Positions 17,460-26,417 are shown, counted from the stretch's first letter. The stretch: DNA of 41,799 nt from Bacillota bacterium (GCA_012727955.1 JAAYGB010000005.1:1-41799); one strand, 5' to 3'. Translations and numbers: made by a program. Notes: generated from the sequence alone by a model not told the origin.

Positions 17460-18257
17460 ATGCCAAGCAAGGTCTTTTATAACATTGCCCATCGAGGTGC
17501 TTCCGGTTATCGGCCGGAGAATACGGTGCCTTCCTTCCTGCTGGCGATGGAGCTGGGGACAAAAATGTGGGAGTGCGATGTTCGCTTTACCCGGGATAAA
17601 GAAATTGTGGTGATTCATGACGCCACAGTGGATCGGACCACCGATGGAACTGGAGCCGTTAGGGATTTTACTTATTCACAACTGGCTAAATTAGACGCAG
17701 GGAGCTGGTTTTCTCCTGAGTTTGCCGGTGCCCGGATTCCTACCTTGGGCCAAGTGTTAGAGCTCTTTGATGATGCCACTGAGTTGGTGGTGGAAATCAA
17801 AGACGGGATCTACTTTCCTGAGATTACCGATGCTGTAGTGGAGATGGTTATAGCCCGGGGCCTGGAAAGCCAGGTGCATATTTCCGCCTTTCACTGGCAG
17901 GTACTGGACAGAGTCAAGGCCCTGACATCCAAGATCCGGACATCGGCTCTGGTGGTCTGCAGTAACCAGCCGACACCCCCACCCCGCAGCATCGATGGGA
18001 AAGAGGTACCGGTGTACACCAAGCCCCAGGATCTAATTGCCGATGCCTTGGCCCACGATGTAGATATTCTCTGTCCACCGGCTGGTTTCATTACCGAAGC
18101 GGTGGTAGAACAGGCCCATGCTGCCGGTCTACTTATTAGAGCCTGGGGACTCAAGGGAAGGGATGAGCAAGAGATGGCTCGCCTGGTGAGGTGCGGAGTC
18201 AATGGAATGACCACCAACTACCCCGATGTACTGGAGGAAATTTATCGGAATAGCTAA
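17460..18257 (+). CDS. glycerophosphodiester phosphodiesterase
   Basis: This 265-residue TIM-barrel enzyme splits glycerophosphodiesters into sn-glycerol 3-phosphate and an alcohol. The GDPD signature is intact: IAHRGASGYRPENT at the N terminus, the metal ligands in WECDVRFTRD, IHDATVDRTTDGTG, and EIKDG near residue 109. There is no signal peptide, so it is cytoplasmic. Several starts are possible. I chose the ATG at 17460 because AGAAGG lies nine bases before it and almost touches the ATGs at 17451 and 17454. It is the last gene of the four-gene unit, and a bidirectional hairpin follows. Confidence 0.93.
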   Translation: MPSKVFYNIAHRGASGYRPENTVPSFLLAMELGTKMWECDVRFTRDKEIVVIHDATVDRTTDGTGAVRDFTYSQLAKLDAGSWFSPEFAGARIPTLGQVLELFDDATELVVEIKDGIYFPEITDAVVEMVIARGLESQVHISAFHWQVLDRVKALTSKIRTSALVVCSNQPTPPPRSIDGKEVPVYTKPQDLIADALAHDVDILCPPAGFITEAVVEQAHAAGLLIRAWGLKGRDEQEMARLVRCGVNGMTTNYPDVLEEIYRNS

Positions 18258-18266
18258 GAAGGAGTA

Positions 18267-18289
18267 AGGGCACTTGAAGAAAGTGCCCT
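18267..18289. terminator. bidirectional hairpin between convergent genes
   Basis: AGGGCACTT (18267-18275) and AAGTGCCCT (18281-18289) form a perfect 9-bp stem with a 5-base loop. It starts 10 bases after the phosphodiesterase stop and overlaps the stop codon of the convergent methyltransferase gene. T runs are weak on both sides. Confidence 0.6.
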
Positions 18290-19031
18290 AGTCTGTCTGT
18301 GTCCACAGGGTGATCTCCCGCTTGCCGATGGAAAAGCGCTGAACTCTACGATAGGCGGGATGGTTGATTCTGACTTTCTTCGGAGCGACAATCGCCACCA
18401 CCGCTGGTTCGGTGAGAGTCGGCTTTAGGGCCGACAGGAGTTGATGTTCCGGTGCCTGGGAAGATGAGTCGGGAGTGAGGTGCCAATCGACGAGACCTCC
18501 ATAGGGCAAATCGGTAATAACCAGATTGACCCCCTCAACTTGGGCTATCAGTTGTTCCCCGTGGGTGGCATCCGCGCAGAAAACCTGGGTGGCAATGGGA
18601 GATCTCCCGGCAAGCTCTTCCAAGAGGCGGATGGCGCTGGCCATGGCTTCAGCATGGGAGGTCTTGTGGTATTGCTGCCAGAGCAGCTCTAGCTCTGCAA
18701 GACGCCCTTTAAGTCCCTCCGGTGTCAGGAGGGTCAGGTTACGCTTTGCCAGCGCAAGGACCTCGGGGTCGATATCAGAACCCACGATTCGGACCAAATC
18801 GGTACCGTGGAGGAACCCGATCACCGTTAGCAAATAAGCACCGCCACAAAGGGGGTCGTAGAGGGTATAGCCCGTCTCTAAACCCAAGGTGGTTAGGAAG
18901 GCCCGGCAGCGTTGGTAGATCTCACTGGCTAGGCGAACGGGAAAGGCCGTTGCCCCTCGTTGGTTGTAGAGAACTCGACCGCTGGAAAAATCCTCATAGT
19001 TGACTCGATGGATGGCGTATTTGTATGACAT
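18288..19031 (-). CDS. AviRa-like 23S rRNA (guanine-N2) methyltransferase
   Basis: This 247-residue class I SAM-dependent methyltransferase resembles AviRa, the avilamycin-resistance enzyme that methylates G2535 of 23S rRNA. The N-terminal block FSSGRVLYNQRGATAFPVRL and the SAM site TLYDPLCGGAYLLTVIG near residue 57 match that family as I know it. SDIDPEVLALAKRNL is the second SAM motif, and ITDLPYGG is the N6/N2-methylase-type catalytic motif. The ATG at 19031 is preferred to a TTG four codons upstream. Whether it confers orthosomycin resistance or does housekeeping modification cannot be told from sequence. It is divergent from a second RNA methyltransferase gene. Confidence 0.85.
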   Translation of the reverse strand: MSYKYAIHRVNYEDFSSGRVLYNQRGATAFPVRLASEIYQRCRAFLTTLGLETGYTLYDPLCGGAYLLTVIGFLHGTDLVRIVGSDIDPEVLALAKRNLTLLTPEGLKGRLAELELLWQQYHKTSHAEAMASAIRLLEELAGRSPIATQVFCADATHGEQLIAQVEGVNLVITDLPYGGLVDWHLTPDSSSQAPEHQLLSALKPTLTEPAVVAIVAPKKVRINHPAYRRVQRFSIGKREITLWTQTD

Positions 19032-19175
19032 ACAATCCCCCAATTCTCGACAGTACAGGTTCTCAGATTACCTTCTCTGACATAGTTCCAGACTCCTGGT
19101 AGGGTATGGGGTGGCAGTATTGTTTAAGGTTAGTGTTGCAGGTTGTCTTAGTCTGACCAATGTCCAGAGGTGAGA

Positions 19176-20237
19176 ATGTTGCAGGGAAAATTCTATTTAC
19201 AGACGGTAGAAGGACTAGAAAAGCTGGCGGCCAAGGAAGTGCGCAGCCTAGATCCCGGCCTTAAGGTACAAAGCTATCCCGGTGGGTATGTCCAGATCAG
19301 TGGAGACATCGATCCTGAGAGCCTGTTGGAGTTAAAAATCCCCGAGGACGTCTTTTACTTGCTCTATGAAAGTGATGGGATAACTCGCTCCCGCTCCTCT
19401 TTAGGCGAGATTCACAACGCGGTGATCCGGGGCGAAGCCTTTGCTCAAGGCGTGGCTCTGCGCCGGGCTATCAGCCGAAAATGGCCCAAGCGGGTTACCT
19501 ATCGAGTAATCGCGCGCAAGGAAGGCCGGCACAACTTCAATCGTTCAGACTTGGCCACCGCGATTTACTCCGCTGTGGACACACGGACCAATGGTCGGTG
19601 GCGGGTCGTGGACAGTAATGCCAACGTCGAATTTTGGGTGACGGTACGTGATACCCACTGTGTGATCGGAGTCCGCCTATCCGATCGGACTATGCGGCAT
19701 CGCACCTACAAGACCCAGCATTTGGAGGCCTCATTGCGCCCGACGGTGGCCCATGCCCTGGTCACCTTGACTCAGCCCAAGGATGACGATGTTTTCTGTG
19801 ACCCAATGTGTGGTGCCGGTACTATTCTTATCGAGCGGGGAATGTGGGGTCGGTATCGCCAGTTGTTGGGAGGAGACATCAACCCCGAGGCCGTCGAGGC
19901 AGCCAAGGGCAACATCGGTCCCCGCTTTAAGCCCATCGAGGTCAAGCATTGGGATGCCACCGACCTGCCGTTGGATTCCGGTTCCATTACCGCCATGGCG
20001 GTAAATCTTCCCTTCGGTCGCAAAATCGGTACTCCCCAGGAGATGCAAACCTTGTATCCAGCCTTTCTCAAAGAGGCGGCCCGGGTCCTGGAACCGGGAG
20101 CGCGGTTGGTAGTATTAACGGACCAAGACCAACTGTTTCGTCGCAGTCTGCAGGACTTGCCCTTCTATACCGAAGAGAGAGTACCGGTAAAGATCCTGGG
20201 GCACAGCTCCCTGATCCTCGCCTGCCGACGGATCTAG
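19176..20237 (+). CDS. THUMP-domain RNA guanine-N2 methyltransferase (Trm14/RlmL-like)
   Basis: This 353-residue protein has an N-terminal THUMP RNA-binding domain (roughly residues 60-155) and a C-terminal UPF0020 Rossmann methyltransferase domain. SAM motif I is DPMCGAGTILIE from residue 209, and the catalytic motif NLPFG is at residues 277-281. That set is shared by Trm14/TrmN, which makes m2G6 in tRNA, and RlmL, which modifies 23S rRNA. The residue modified here is unknown; the length suits the Trm14-like group. I chose the ATG at 19176, with AGAGG about five bases before it, over a GTG two codons upstream. The 144-base gap to the divergent AviRa-like gene should hold both promoters. Confidence 0.88.
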   Translation: MLQGKFYLQTVEGLEKLAAKEVRSLDPGLKVQSYPGGYVQISGDIDPESLLELKIPEDVFYLLYESDGITRSRSSLGEIHNAVIRGEAFAQGVALRRAISRKWPKRVTYRVIARKEGRHNFNRSDLATAIYSAVDTRTNGRWRVVDSNANVEFWVTVRDTHCVIGVRLSDRTMRHRTYKTQHLEASLRPTVAHALVTLTQPKDDDVFCDPMCGAGTILIERGMWGRYRQLLGGDINPEAVEAAKGNIGPRFKPIEVKHWDATDLPLDSGSITAMAVNLPFGRKIGTPQEMQTLYPAFLKEAARVLEPGARLVVLTDQDQLFRRSLQDLPFYTEERVPVKILGHSSLILACRRI

Positions 20238-20348
20238 AATGTCATACAAGGAACCCGAGGATGCATGCAGAACCCTTGCACTAAGTGACCGATACTCGGG
20301 TCCTGACAGCACCGGTATTACTATATTCCTACCAGGAGGAGAACCAAA

Positions 20349-21419
20349 ATGCCGAGTAAAGTTAGAGTTGGTGTGGTCGGAGCTGGTTTTATTGCCAACT
20401 CTGCCCATCTGCCGTCCTATGCGGAACTGGATCGGGCGGAGTTGGTCGCAGTCTGTGATATCATTCCCGAAAGGGCACAGGCCGCGGCTGCCCGGTATAA
20501 CATTCCCTATGTTTTCACCGACTATCGGGAGATGTTGGCCAAGGCAGACCTCGATGTTGTTAGCGTCTGTACTCCCAACGGCACCCATGCGCAAATCACC
20601 ATTGACGCCCTGGCGGCGGGATGCAATGTTTTGTGCGAAAAGCCGATGGCCACCACGGTGGCCGATGCCGAGGCGATGCTAGCAGCCTCACGGCAATCCC
20701 CGGGGAAACTGATGATTGCCTATCCCCGTCCCTTTAATCCCATTCTGCAGTATGCCAAGGGTCTGCTGCAGACCGGTACACTGGGAGAAATTTACCACGC
20801 CAAGGCCCTCGCGATCAGACGCCGGGGAGTTCCCACTTGGGGTTCCTATCTTGATCGGGACGTTCAGGGGGGCGGTCCCTTGGTGGACATTGGCTCCCAC
20901 TCCTTACATATGACTTTGTGGCTGGCAGACAAATTCGATGCCGTTGAGGTGCTTGCTACCTGCCACAATTTGATCGGACGTCAGGGAGGCTTCAATCCCC
21001 ACGGTCCTTGGGACCCGGAGCAGTTCACCGTCGAGGACTCCGCCTTTGGCTTTATTCGCTTTGCCGACGGCTCCAGTGTCACCCTAGACGCCAGTTGGGC
21101 CCTGCATACCGAAAAGGAATGGGGCGGAAGTGTCCTATTCGGAGCCAAGGGGGGAATGGAGGTCTTTACCATCGGCCGTCCCGACAAGCCGGTGGTAGTC
21201 TACCGTGAAGAAGGCGGCAGACTGGTGGACGTAGTCCCTGATCTTGAACCCCGGGATCCTAAGTCCCATCACTATCGAGAAATTGAATTTTTCGTTAATG
21301 AGTGCGTTCTGGGAGGCAAGGAACCCTTGGTCAAGACCGAGGAGGCATTACAGGTCACCAAGATCCTGTCGGCCTTCTATGAGTCAGCGGAAAAGGGTCA
21401 AGCGGTCAAATTAGCCTAG
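20349..21419 (+). CDS. Gfo/Idh/MocA family NAD(P)-dependent oxidoreductase
   Basis: This 356-residue enzyme has an N-terminal Rossmann fold (VGVVGAGFIANSAHLP) and the family motif CEKPMATT near residue 98. The C-terminal domain carries GGPLVDIGSHSLHM, where the Asp and His are the usual catalytic residues. The family oxidises or reduces sugars and cyclitols such as inositol and glucose derivatives; the exact substrate is unknown. The ATG has AGGAGGAG upstream. A second family member follows 87 bases later and an esterase-type gene after that, so the three probably serve one glycan or sugar-derivative pathway. Confidence 0.93.
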   Translation: MPSKVRVGVVGAGFIANSAHLPSYAELDRAELVAVCDIIPERAQAAAARYNIPYVFTDYREMLAKADLDVVSVCTPNGTHAQITIDALAAGCNVLCEKPMATTVADAEAMLAASRQSPGKLMIAYPRPFNPILQYAKGLLQTGTLGEIYHAKALAIRRRGVPTWGSYLDRDVQGGGPLVDIGSHSLHMTLWLADKFDAVEVLATCHNLIGRQGGFNPHGPWDPEQFTVEDSAFGFIRFADGSSVTLDASWALHTEKEWGGSVLFGAKGGMEVFTIGRPDKPVVVYREEGGRLVDVVPDLEPRDPKSHHYREIEFFVNECVLGGKEPLVKTEEALQVTKILSAFYESAEKGQAVKLA

Positions 21420-21506
21420 TATCAGGTAAAAGAAATCTAGAGGGAAAAGCACAAGGAAACTACCAAGTAACTGCAACAAAAGGCTGACCAGCGTGAGGTG
21501 AGGGGC

Positions 21507-22724
21507 ATGGCAGAGAAAATCAAATTTGGAATTATTGGTACCGGCCAGCGAGCCTACGGTGCCTATGGACGGTTGTTAACGGGGGCCTTTGCCCAGGAAG
21601 CGGAATTGGTGGCACTGGCTGACACCAACGAGAAGCGGCTCAAGGCCGTGGCACGACTGTTGGATGTCAAAGGTATCGCTTTGTATCGGGATTATCATCG
21701 GATGTTGGCGGAGACGGAACTGGATGCGGTGGTAGTTGCGACTCCAGACTTTACCCATGAACAGGTGGCAACGGACGTTCTTCAGGCGGGCAAACACGTA
21801 ATTTGCGAGAAGCCCTTAGCGACTACCGTTGCCGGTTGCCAGAAGATCCTAGCTGCCCAGGGGCCTGAGCAGGTACTGCAGGTGGGCTTTGTTCTCCGCT
21901 ATAACCGAGTGTACTCGACGGCGAAAAAGCTGATCGACGATGGCGTAATTGGAAGGGTTCAGCAGATTGTGGCCACCGATAACCGGCGGGGTGCCGACTA
22001 TTTCCGTCGCTGGCATCGCTTCCGGGAAAAAAGCGGTGGATTGTTCAACCACAAGAGCACCCATATCTTGGATATCGTCAATTGGATAGCCGGAGGATCC
22101 CCCACCAAGGTGGTAGCCACCGGTGGTCTTGGGGTGTTCACTCCTGGGAAATGGCAGGGTGAGCGTTGCCTGACCTGCCGGCACCGGCGGGAGTGCCCAG
22201 AGTACTATGATTTGACCCAGGAGCCCCTAAAAAGTATGTACCTTGAGGCTGAGTCTGAGGACGGATATATTCGGGACGTATGTGTGTTCACATCGGAGAA
22301 GACAACGGTGGATCACGGGAGCGCGTTGGTGGAGTATGACAATGGGGTGAAGGCCAGCTACAATCTGGCTTTGTATGCGCCGGTGAACACCCGGCAGATG
22401 ATGGTCTTTGGTGATCAGGGTAAGCTTGAGCTCGATGAAAGCTCCCGCACCATCACCCTTCGGCTCAGCAACAATGCCGATGAGATTGAATACAAAGTGG
22501 GTGAACAGTTCGGTGGACACGGTGGGGGAGATGCCGGTCTGGTGCGGGAGTTTATCGACTGCGTCAGAAACAAGACACAGCCCTTGGCCGATGCGGGAAC
22601 GGGGGCTCTCAGCTGTTTGGTTAGTTTGGCTGCGGAGCGCTCAGTCCAGGAGGGAAGGGTCATCTCTTTGCTGGACATGGTCCAGGAGGCAAAGGCAGAT
22701 CCCATGCTGTTTAGGATCAGGTAG
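21507..22724 (+). CDS. Gfo/Idh/MocA family oxidoreductase with a cysteine-cluster insertion
   Basis: This 405-residue enzyme has the Rossmann motif GIIGTGQRAYGAYG, CEKPLATT near residue 97, and GGLFNHKSTHILDIVNW in the substrate domain. It differs from the preceding paralogue by an insertion with Cys221, Cys224, Cys230 and Cys259 (CLTCRHRREC, then RDVC), a pattern that could bind zinc and is seen in a subgroup of the family. The substrate is unknown. I chose the ATG at 21507, which has GAGG about eight bases upstream, rather than a GTG three codons earlier. The hydrolase gene follows 36 bases later. Confidence 0.92.
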   Translation: MAEKIKFGIIGTGQRAYGAYGRLLTGAFAQEAELVALADTNEKRLKAVARLLDVKGIALYRDYHRMLAETELDAVVVATPDFTHEQVATDVLQAGKHVICEKPLATTVAGCQKILAAQGPEQVLQVGFVLRYNRVYSTAKKLIDDGVIGRVQQIVATDNRRGADYFRRWHRFREKSGGLFNHKSTHILDIVNWIAGGSPTKVVATGGLGVFTPGKWQGERCLTCRHRRECPEYYDLTQEPLKSMYLEAESEDGYIRDVCVFTSEKTTVDHGSALVEYDNGVKASYNLALYAPVNTRQMMVFGDQGKLELDESSRTITLRLSNNADEIEYKVGEQFGGHGGGDAGLVREFIDCVRNKTQPLADAGTGALSCLVSLAAERSVQEGRVISLLDMVQEAKADPMLFRIR

Positions 22725-22760
22725 CCCTTTGCAACAACGATACCCAAGAGGGGGAGGACA

Positions 22761-24782
22761 ATGCAGCCGTTTCGCCCGTATCTCAATGGCTACTACGATG
22801 CTGGCAATCAGCTGGCGGAACATATCAAGGGGAGAATCATTCAGGCCACGGCCCAGGAAGGACTCATCAAGGAGGGACTCAAGTCCGTCGAGGAGTTCGA
22901 GGCCCGTAGGTGCCGGGTAAAGGAAGCCTTTTTGCGGGCTTTAGGGGGACTTCCCGATGGGACCCATCCCCTGCGTGCCCGGGTCACCGGTGTAGTGGAG
23001 CGACCGCACTTTCGCATTGAGAAGGTAATTTTTGAAAGTCTCCCGGGTTTTCCCGTGACCTCCAATCTCTATCTGCCTAAGGATCTCGACTCTCCTCGAC
23101 CCGCGGTCCTGTTCCTGTGCGGTCACTCCCGGGAGGCCTAGGGGTATCCCGTTTATCAGCGGGTATGTCAGGCTCTGGTGAGAGCTGGATTTGTCGTCTT
23201 GGCCATGGACCCCTTGGGTCAAGGGGAGAGGATGCAGTACGTAGATCCCCAGACCGGCCAGCTGGTGGTCAATTGGGGAACCACCGAGCATTCCCATGCG
23301 GGATTGCAGTGCACCTTGACCGGTGCCAACATTGCTCGCTACTTTGTTCACGATGCCGTCAGAGCCGTGGATTACCTCTGTACCCGCCAGGAGGTTGACC
23401 CCAATCGTATTGGGGTCACCGGTAACTCCGGTGGTGGAACTCAGACCAGTTATCTGCTGATGGTTGACCAGCGAATCAAAGTGGGAGTGCCCTGTACCTA
23501 CATTACATCAAGGGAGCACTATCTCCAAACGGGCCAGGCCCACGATGCCGAGCAAAACCTGTATGGAGCTGTGTCTGAAGGGATAAATTACGATGATTTC
23601 GTGACTGCCATCGCTCCCAATCCCGTTATGATTGGTGCCGTGGCCTCAGACTTCTTCGTCATTGAAGGGACCTTGCAGAGTGCCAAGCGAGCTCGGCATG
23701 TCTACCAGTTGTACCAGCGTCCGGAGAACTTCCGGTTGGTTGTAGCGCCGGGAATTCATCGCTATGCTTCGCTGCTGCGCCGGGAAGCTGTCAAGTGGTT
23801 CCAGTATCACTTAATGGGGATCGGGTCGCAACTTGAGGATGTTATTGTCACGGATCCCCTGGAGCATTGGGAGACCATCACCTCACAACGGGACTTCACC
23901 GAGGAGCAGGACGAGGGATTTGCCCTGGAGCCCCTTCCGGATCAGGAGTTGTGGTGCACCGAGTCTGGTCAGGTTTACATTGACCAGCCCAAGGCACCTA
24001 AGGTATTTCATTTCAATCGGGAGGCATCCCAATCGGCTCCTCCCCTGACCAACCCGCGAGAAGTGTTACGGCAGGCGGTGCTCGGTGAGCGGGTTCGCAA
24101 TCCCCTTTGGGTGCGATGCCTGGACTCTGGCCGTGAAGGCGATCTAGAGTGGCATCAGGTGTTCTTCTTCACGGAACCCGGCATAGCCGTCAGTGGGATC
24201 TGGGTTACCGCTGATGCCAAGGCTGCTCCCTGGCTAGTGCTTTCCGAGGAGGGCACCGAGGTTCTGGCGACAAATCCCGCCGGTATTGCAGACTTGGCTC
24301 GGGAAAAGGGGCGGCTGTTCCTCTTCGATGTGAGGGGGATTGGAGCGGTCAAACAGCGGCCCATCAATCCCCGGGACTATTCCGGGCTATATGGAACGGA
24401 GTTTGTCCTTAACTACAACGCCATTATGCTCAAGGACAGCCTGGTTTGGATGAGGGCCTACGATGTCCTTAGGGCCTTGGAGTATGTGCAGGGGGTTACC
24501 GGACAAAGCCCTTCCCTTGTTGCCTATGATTGGCTGGGACCCATTGCCTTGGCGGCAGTGGCTGCCTGGGACAACACCGTTGCCCAAATGGAGTACCATC
24601 GACTGCTCGCTGACCTTACCTCAGTGATTGATACAGAACTGCACCTTTGTGAACATCGACTGGAGGCCTTCGACCTGGCTCGAATCCTGGATATTCCCGG
24701 TCTCTTAGCCCAGTATCGAGATTCGGTGACGGTCAAATCCTCCGTTGATGGTAGAGGTCGCCTGCGAACCAGCGCTAGCTAG
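22761..24782 (+). pseudogene. alpha/beta hydrolase (acetyl xylan esterase-like) interrupted by an in-frame TAG
   Basis: One open frame of 673 codons is broken only by TAG at 23139-23141 (codon 127). The protein reads on smoothly across it: LFLCGHSREA, stop, GYPVYQRVCQALVRAGF. The upstream part holds the start of the alpha/beta hydrolase fold. The downstream part holds MDPLGQGERMQY, the nucleophile elbow TGNSGGGTQ (Ser223) and PGIHRY (His333), then a long second domain. Homologues commonly have a charged residue at the stop position, so a single base change (for example AAG to TAG) would explain it. Reinitiation at the GTG at 23178 is possible, but no ribosome-binding site is visible. It follows two Gfo/Idh genes and was probably a glycan esterase. 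Confidence 0.82.
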
Positions 24783-24803
24783 AAGCAATTGCTAGACCAG
24801 CTT

Positions 24804-24836
24804 GGGAGTGCATGTTTCTTGGTGCACTCCCTTTTT
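24804..24836 (+). terminator. Rho-independent terminator after the hydrolase gene
   Basis: GGGAGTGCA (24804-24812) and TGCACTCCC (24823-24831) form a perfect 9-bp stem with a 10-base loop, followed by five T residues (24832-24836). It lies 21 bases past the hydrolase stop codon. Confidence 0.9.
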
Positions 24837-24965
24837 CTTGGTAGATTTCTCCTTTGCCCTTATCGATGCCGTGGCAGTGGGATCGACGGTTTCGTCGGCC
24901 CTTGGAGTGGGCTTTTAGGTTTCACCAGTGGGAAAAGGAGGTAAGTAACCACCAAAAGGATACAT

Positions 24966-25475
24966 ATGGGGGTTGATTTGGTGAAAAGTGCCTTCGATTT
25001 GGCTCTGGAACTGGAAGTTGACGGCAAGGAGTATTATTTGCAGCAGGCGGAGGCTATCGATGACCTTCAGCTGAAACAGCTCTTTACCATGTTAGCCGAG
25101 GACGAGGAGAAGCACTACCAGATCATCAAGAGCATGCGAGATCGTGGTGAGTATCAGGACCTCGATGTTGACTCAGAGGCTGTAGCCGCGGCCAGGAAGA
25201 TTTTCGCTAGCCGGGTCAAGTCCGGTGAGATTTTTCGCGTCGAGACCAATTACTTAGAGGCCTATCAACACGCCGTCAATCTAGAAAAGGAAAGTTTTCA
25301 GCTTTACTCCACTTTAGCGGAGGAAGCCACCAGCGACGGGGAAAGGCAGTTATTCTTGAAATTGGCCAAGGAAGAGGATGGACATAGGATTATTTTGGAA
25401 AACCTGATGGAAGTCATTGGTCGACCGGAGACCTGGGTGGAAAGTGCAGAGTTCTATCATTTGGAAGAGTACTAA
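24966..25475 (+). CDS. rubrerythrin-like ferritin-fold diiron protein
   Basis: This 169-residue four-helix protein has two repeats of the rubrerythrin pattern: an early E-x6-Y pair (Glu17, Tyr24), then DEEKHYQ (ExxH near residues 47-50), and in the second half NLEKESFQLY and KEEDGHR. These are the ligands of an oxo-bridged diiron site used in peroxide reduction. There is no C-terminal rubredoxin domain, so electrons must come from another protein. The ATG at 24966 has AAGGA about five bases upstream; a GTG five codons later is an alternative. It stands alone between two terminators. With FprA it fits an oxygen- or peroxide-defence role in an anaerobe. Confidence 0.88.
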   Translation: MGVDLVKSAFDLALELEVDGKEYYLQQAEAIDDLQLKQLFTMLAEDEEKHYQIIKSMRDRGEYQDLDVDSEAVAAARKIFASRVKSGEIFRVETNYLEAYQHAVNLEKESFQLYSTLAEEATSDGERQLFLKLAKEEDGHRIILENLMEVIGRPETWVESAEFYHLEEY

Positions 25476-25525
25476 CAATCAACGGCCTGGGACCAGTCTG
25501 CCTTAGGGAACGGGCACTAAGATGA

Positions 25526-25560
25526 CAAAAGCTACTATGGAAGCCCCATAGTAGCTTTTG
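25526..25560. terminator. bidirectional terminator
   Basis: CAAAAGCTACTATGG (25526-25540) and CCATAGTAGCTTTTG (25546-25560) form a perfect 15-bp stem with a 5-base loop. The A/T-rich outer part gives a T tract in either direction. It serves the convergent rubrerythrin-like gene and the isomerase-like gene, which ends 14 bases away. Confidence 0.9.
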
Positions 25561-25574
25561 TGTGTCAAGGTTCT

Positions 25575-26417
25575 CTAGAAGTGGTCAGCAAAGCCCATCT
25601 TCTTGATGTTTTCCATGCTAATACGCAGGGAGTCAAAGGGATCCCGACCATAGGTGTTGTCTTGCTCAATAGGCATGTATTCTGTACCGCACTCAATGCA
25701 GGCTTGAATAATTCCAGGGAAATCCAAGTTGCCTTCACCGATTTCGGCAAACTGTACCATTTCAGCCATGGACTGGGGCCCGGTGAACTCCTTAGGAGGA
25801 GCTATTCTATAGTCCTTGAGATGAACTATTTCAACGCGGCCCTTGAGTTTTCTAATCCAAGCGATGGGATCCTGTCCACCCCGCTGAATCCAGTGGGTAT
25901 CCAGCTCAATACCTACATACTCAGGATCGGTGTTCTCCACTAGGAGGTCAAGGGCGAATTTGCCGTCAAACTTCTCGAACTCAAAGTGATGGTTGTGATA
26001 AAAGAGCTTAAGCCCATGTTCCTTTAACTTCCGACCGTACTTATTGAGCTGTTCAGCATACTCCAGGTATTTATCTTTTTTGCCCATGTATTCGAAGGGA
26101 AGGGCGCCTATCCTCAGATATCTGGTCCCCAGCAGCTCAGCATGCTCAAGGAGCTTGTCAAAGTCCTCAGCTAGGCTATCCATCCTTCTGCGTGGATTGG
26201 TGTTCTCAACGACGGTACTGAGGGCACAAATATCCATCCCCAGGTCATCGACCGCGGTCTTCATCTCTTTGACGTTAGCCTCGGACATTTCTACCTGAGA
26301 CATCTCCACAGCTCTGTATCCTATGTCATGGAGTTTCTTTAGGGTAGCAAAGGCACCATCGGTTTGGAAACTTTCTCGGACCGTCATTGCTTGTACCGCG
26401 ACTATTGGCTTACTCAT
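25575..26417 (-). CDS. sugar phosphate isomerase/epimerase (xylose isomerase-like TIM barrel)
   Basis: This 280-residue AP_endonuc_2-type TIM-barrel protein resembles the IolE/IolH and hydroxypyruvate-isomerase groups. Typical segments are YHNHHFEFEKFDGK with the conserved His-Asn-His, VGIELDTHWIQRGG and VEIVHLKDYR, which carry the metal-binding Glu, Asp and His residues, and EYMPIEQDNTYG near the C terminus. The substrate is unknown; inosose, keto-sugars or dehydroshikimate-like compounds are used by relatives. The ATG at 26417 has GGGAG seven bases upstream. An upstream in-frame start at 26435 has no such site. A 15-bp palindrome lies 37 bases before the gene, suggesting repressor control. 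Confidence 0.9.
   Translation of the reverse strand: MSKPIVAVQAMTVRESFQTDGAFATLKKLHDIGYRAVEMSQVEMSEANVKEMKTAVDDLGMDICALSTVVENTNPRRRMDSLAEDFDKLLEHAELLGTRYLRIGALPFEYMGKKDKYLEYAEQLNKYGRKLKEHGLKLFYHNHHFEFEKFDGKFALDLLVENTDPEYVGIELDTHWIQRGGQDPIAWIRKLKGRVEIVHLKDYRIAPPKEFTGPQSMAEMVQFAEIGEGNLDFPGIIQACIECGTEYMPIEQDNTYGRDPFDSLRISMENIKKMGFADHF

Noticed and set aside
23139-23141. Pyrrolysine or genome-wide recoding of TAG
   Set aside because: RF1 is encoded nearby, many genes here end in TAG, and this hydrolase type is not known for pyrrolysine. It remains a test, not a claim.
23178-24782. The downstream part of the hydrolase as a separate gene
   Set aside because: The possible GTG start has no ribosome-binding site and lies inside the hydrolase fold; the frame and family pattern continue from upstream.
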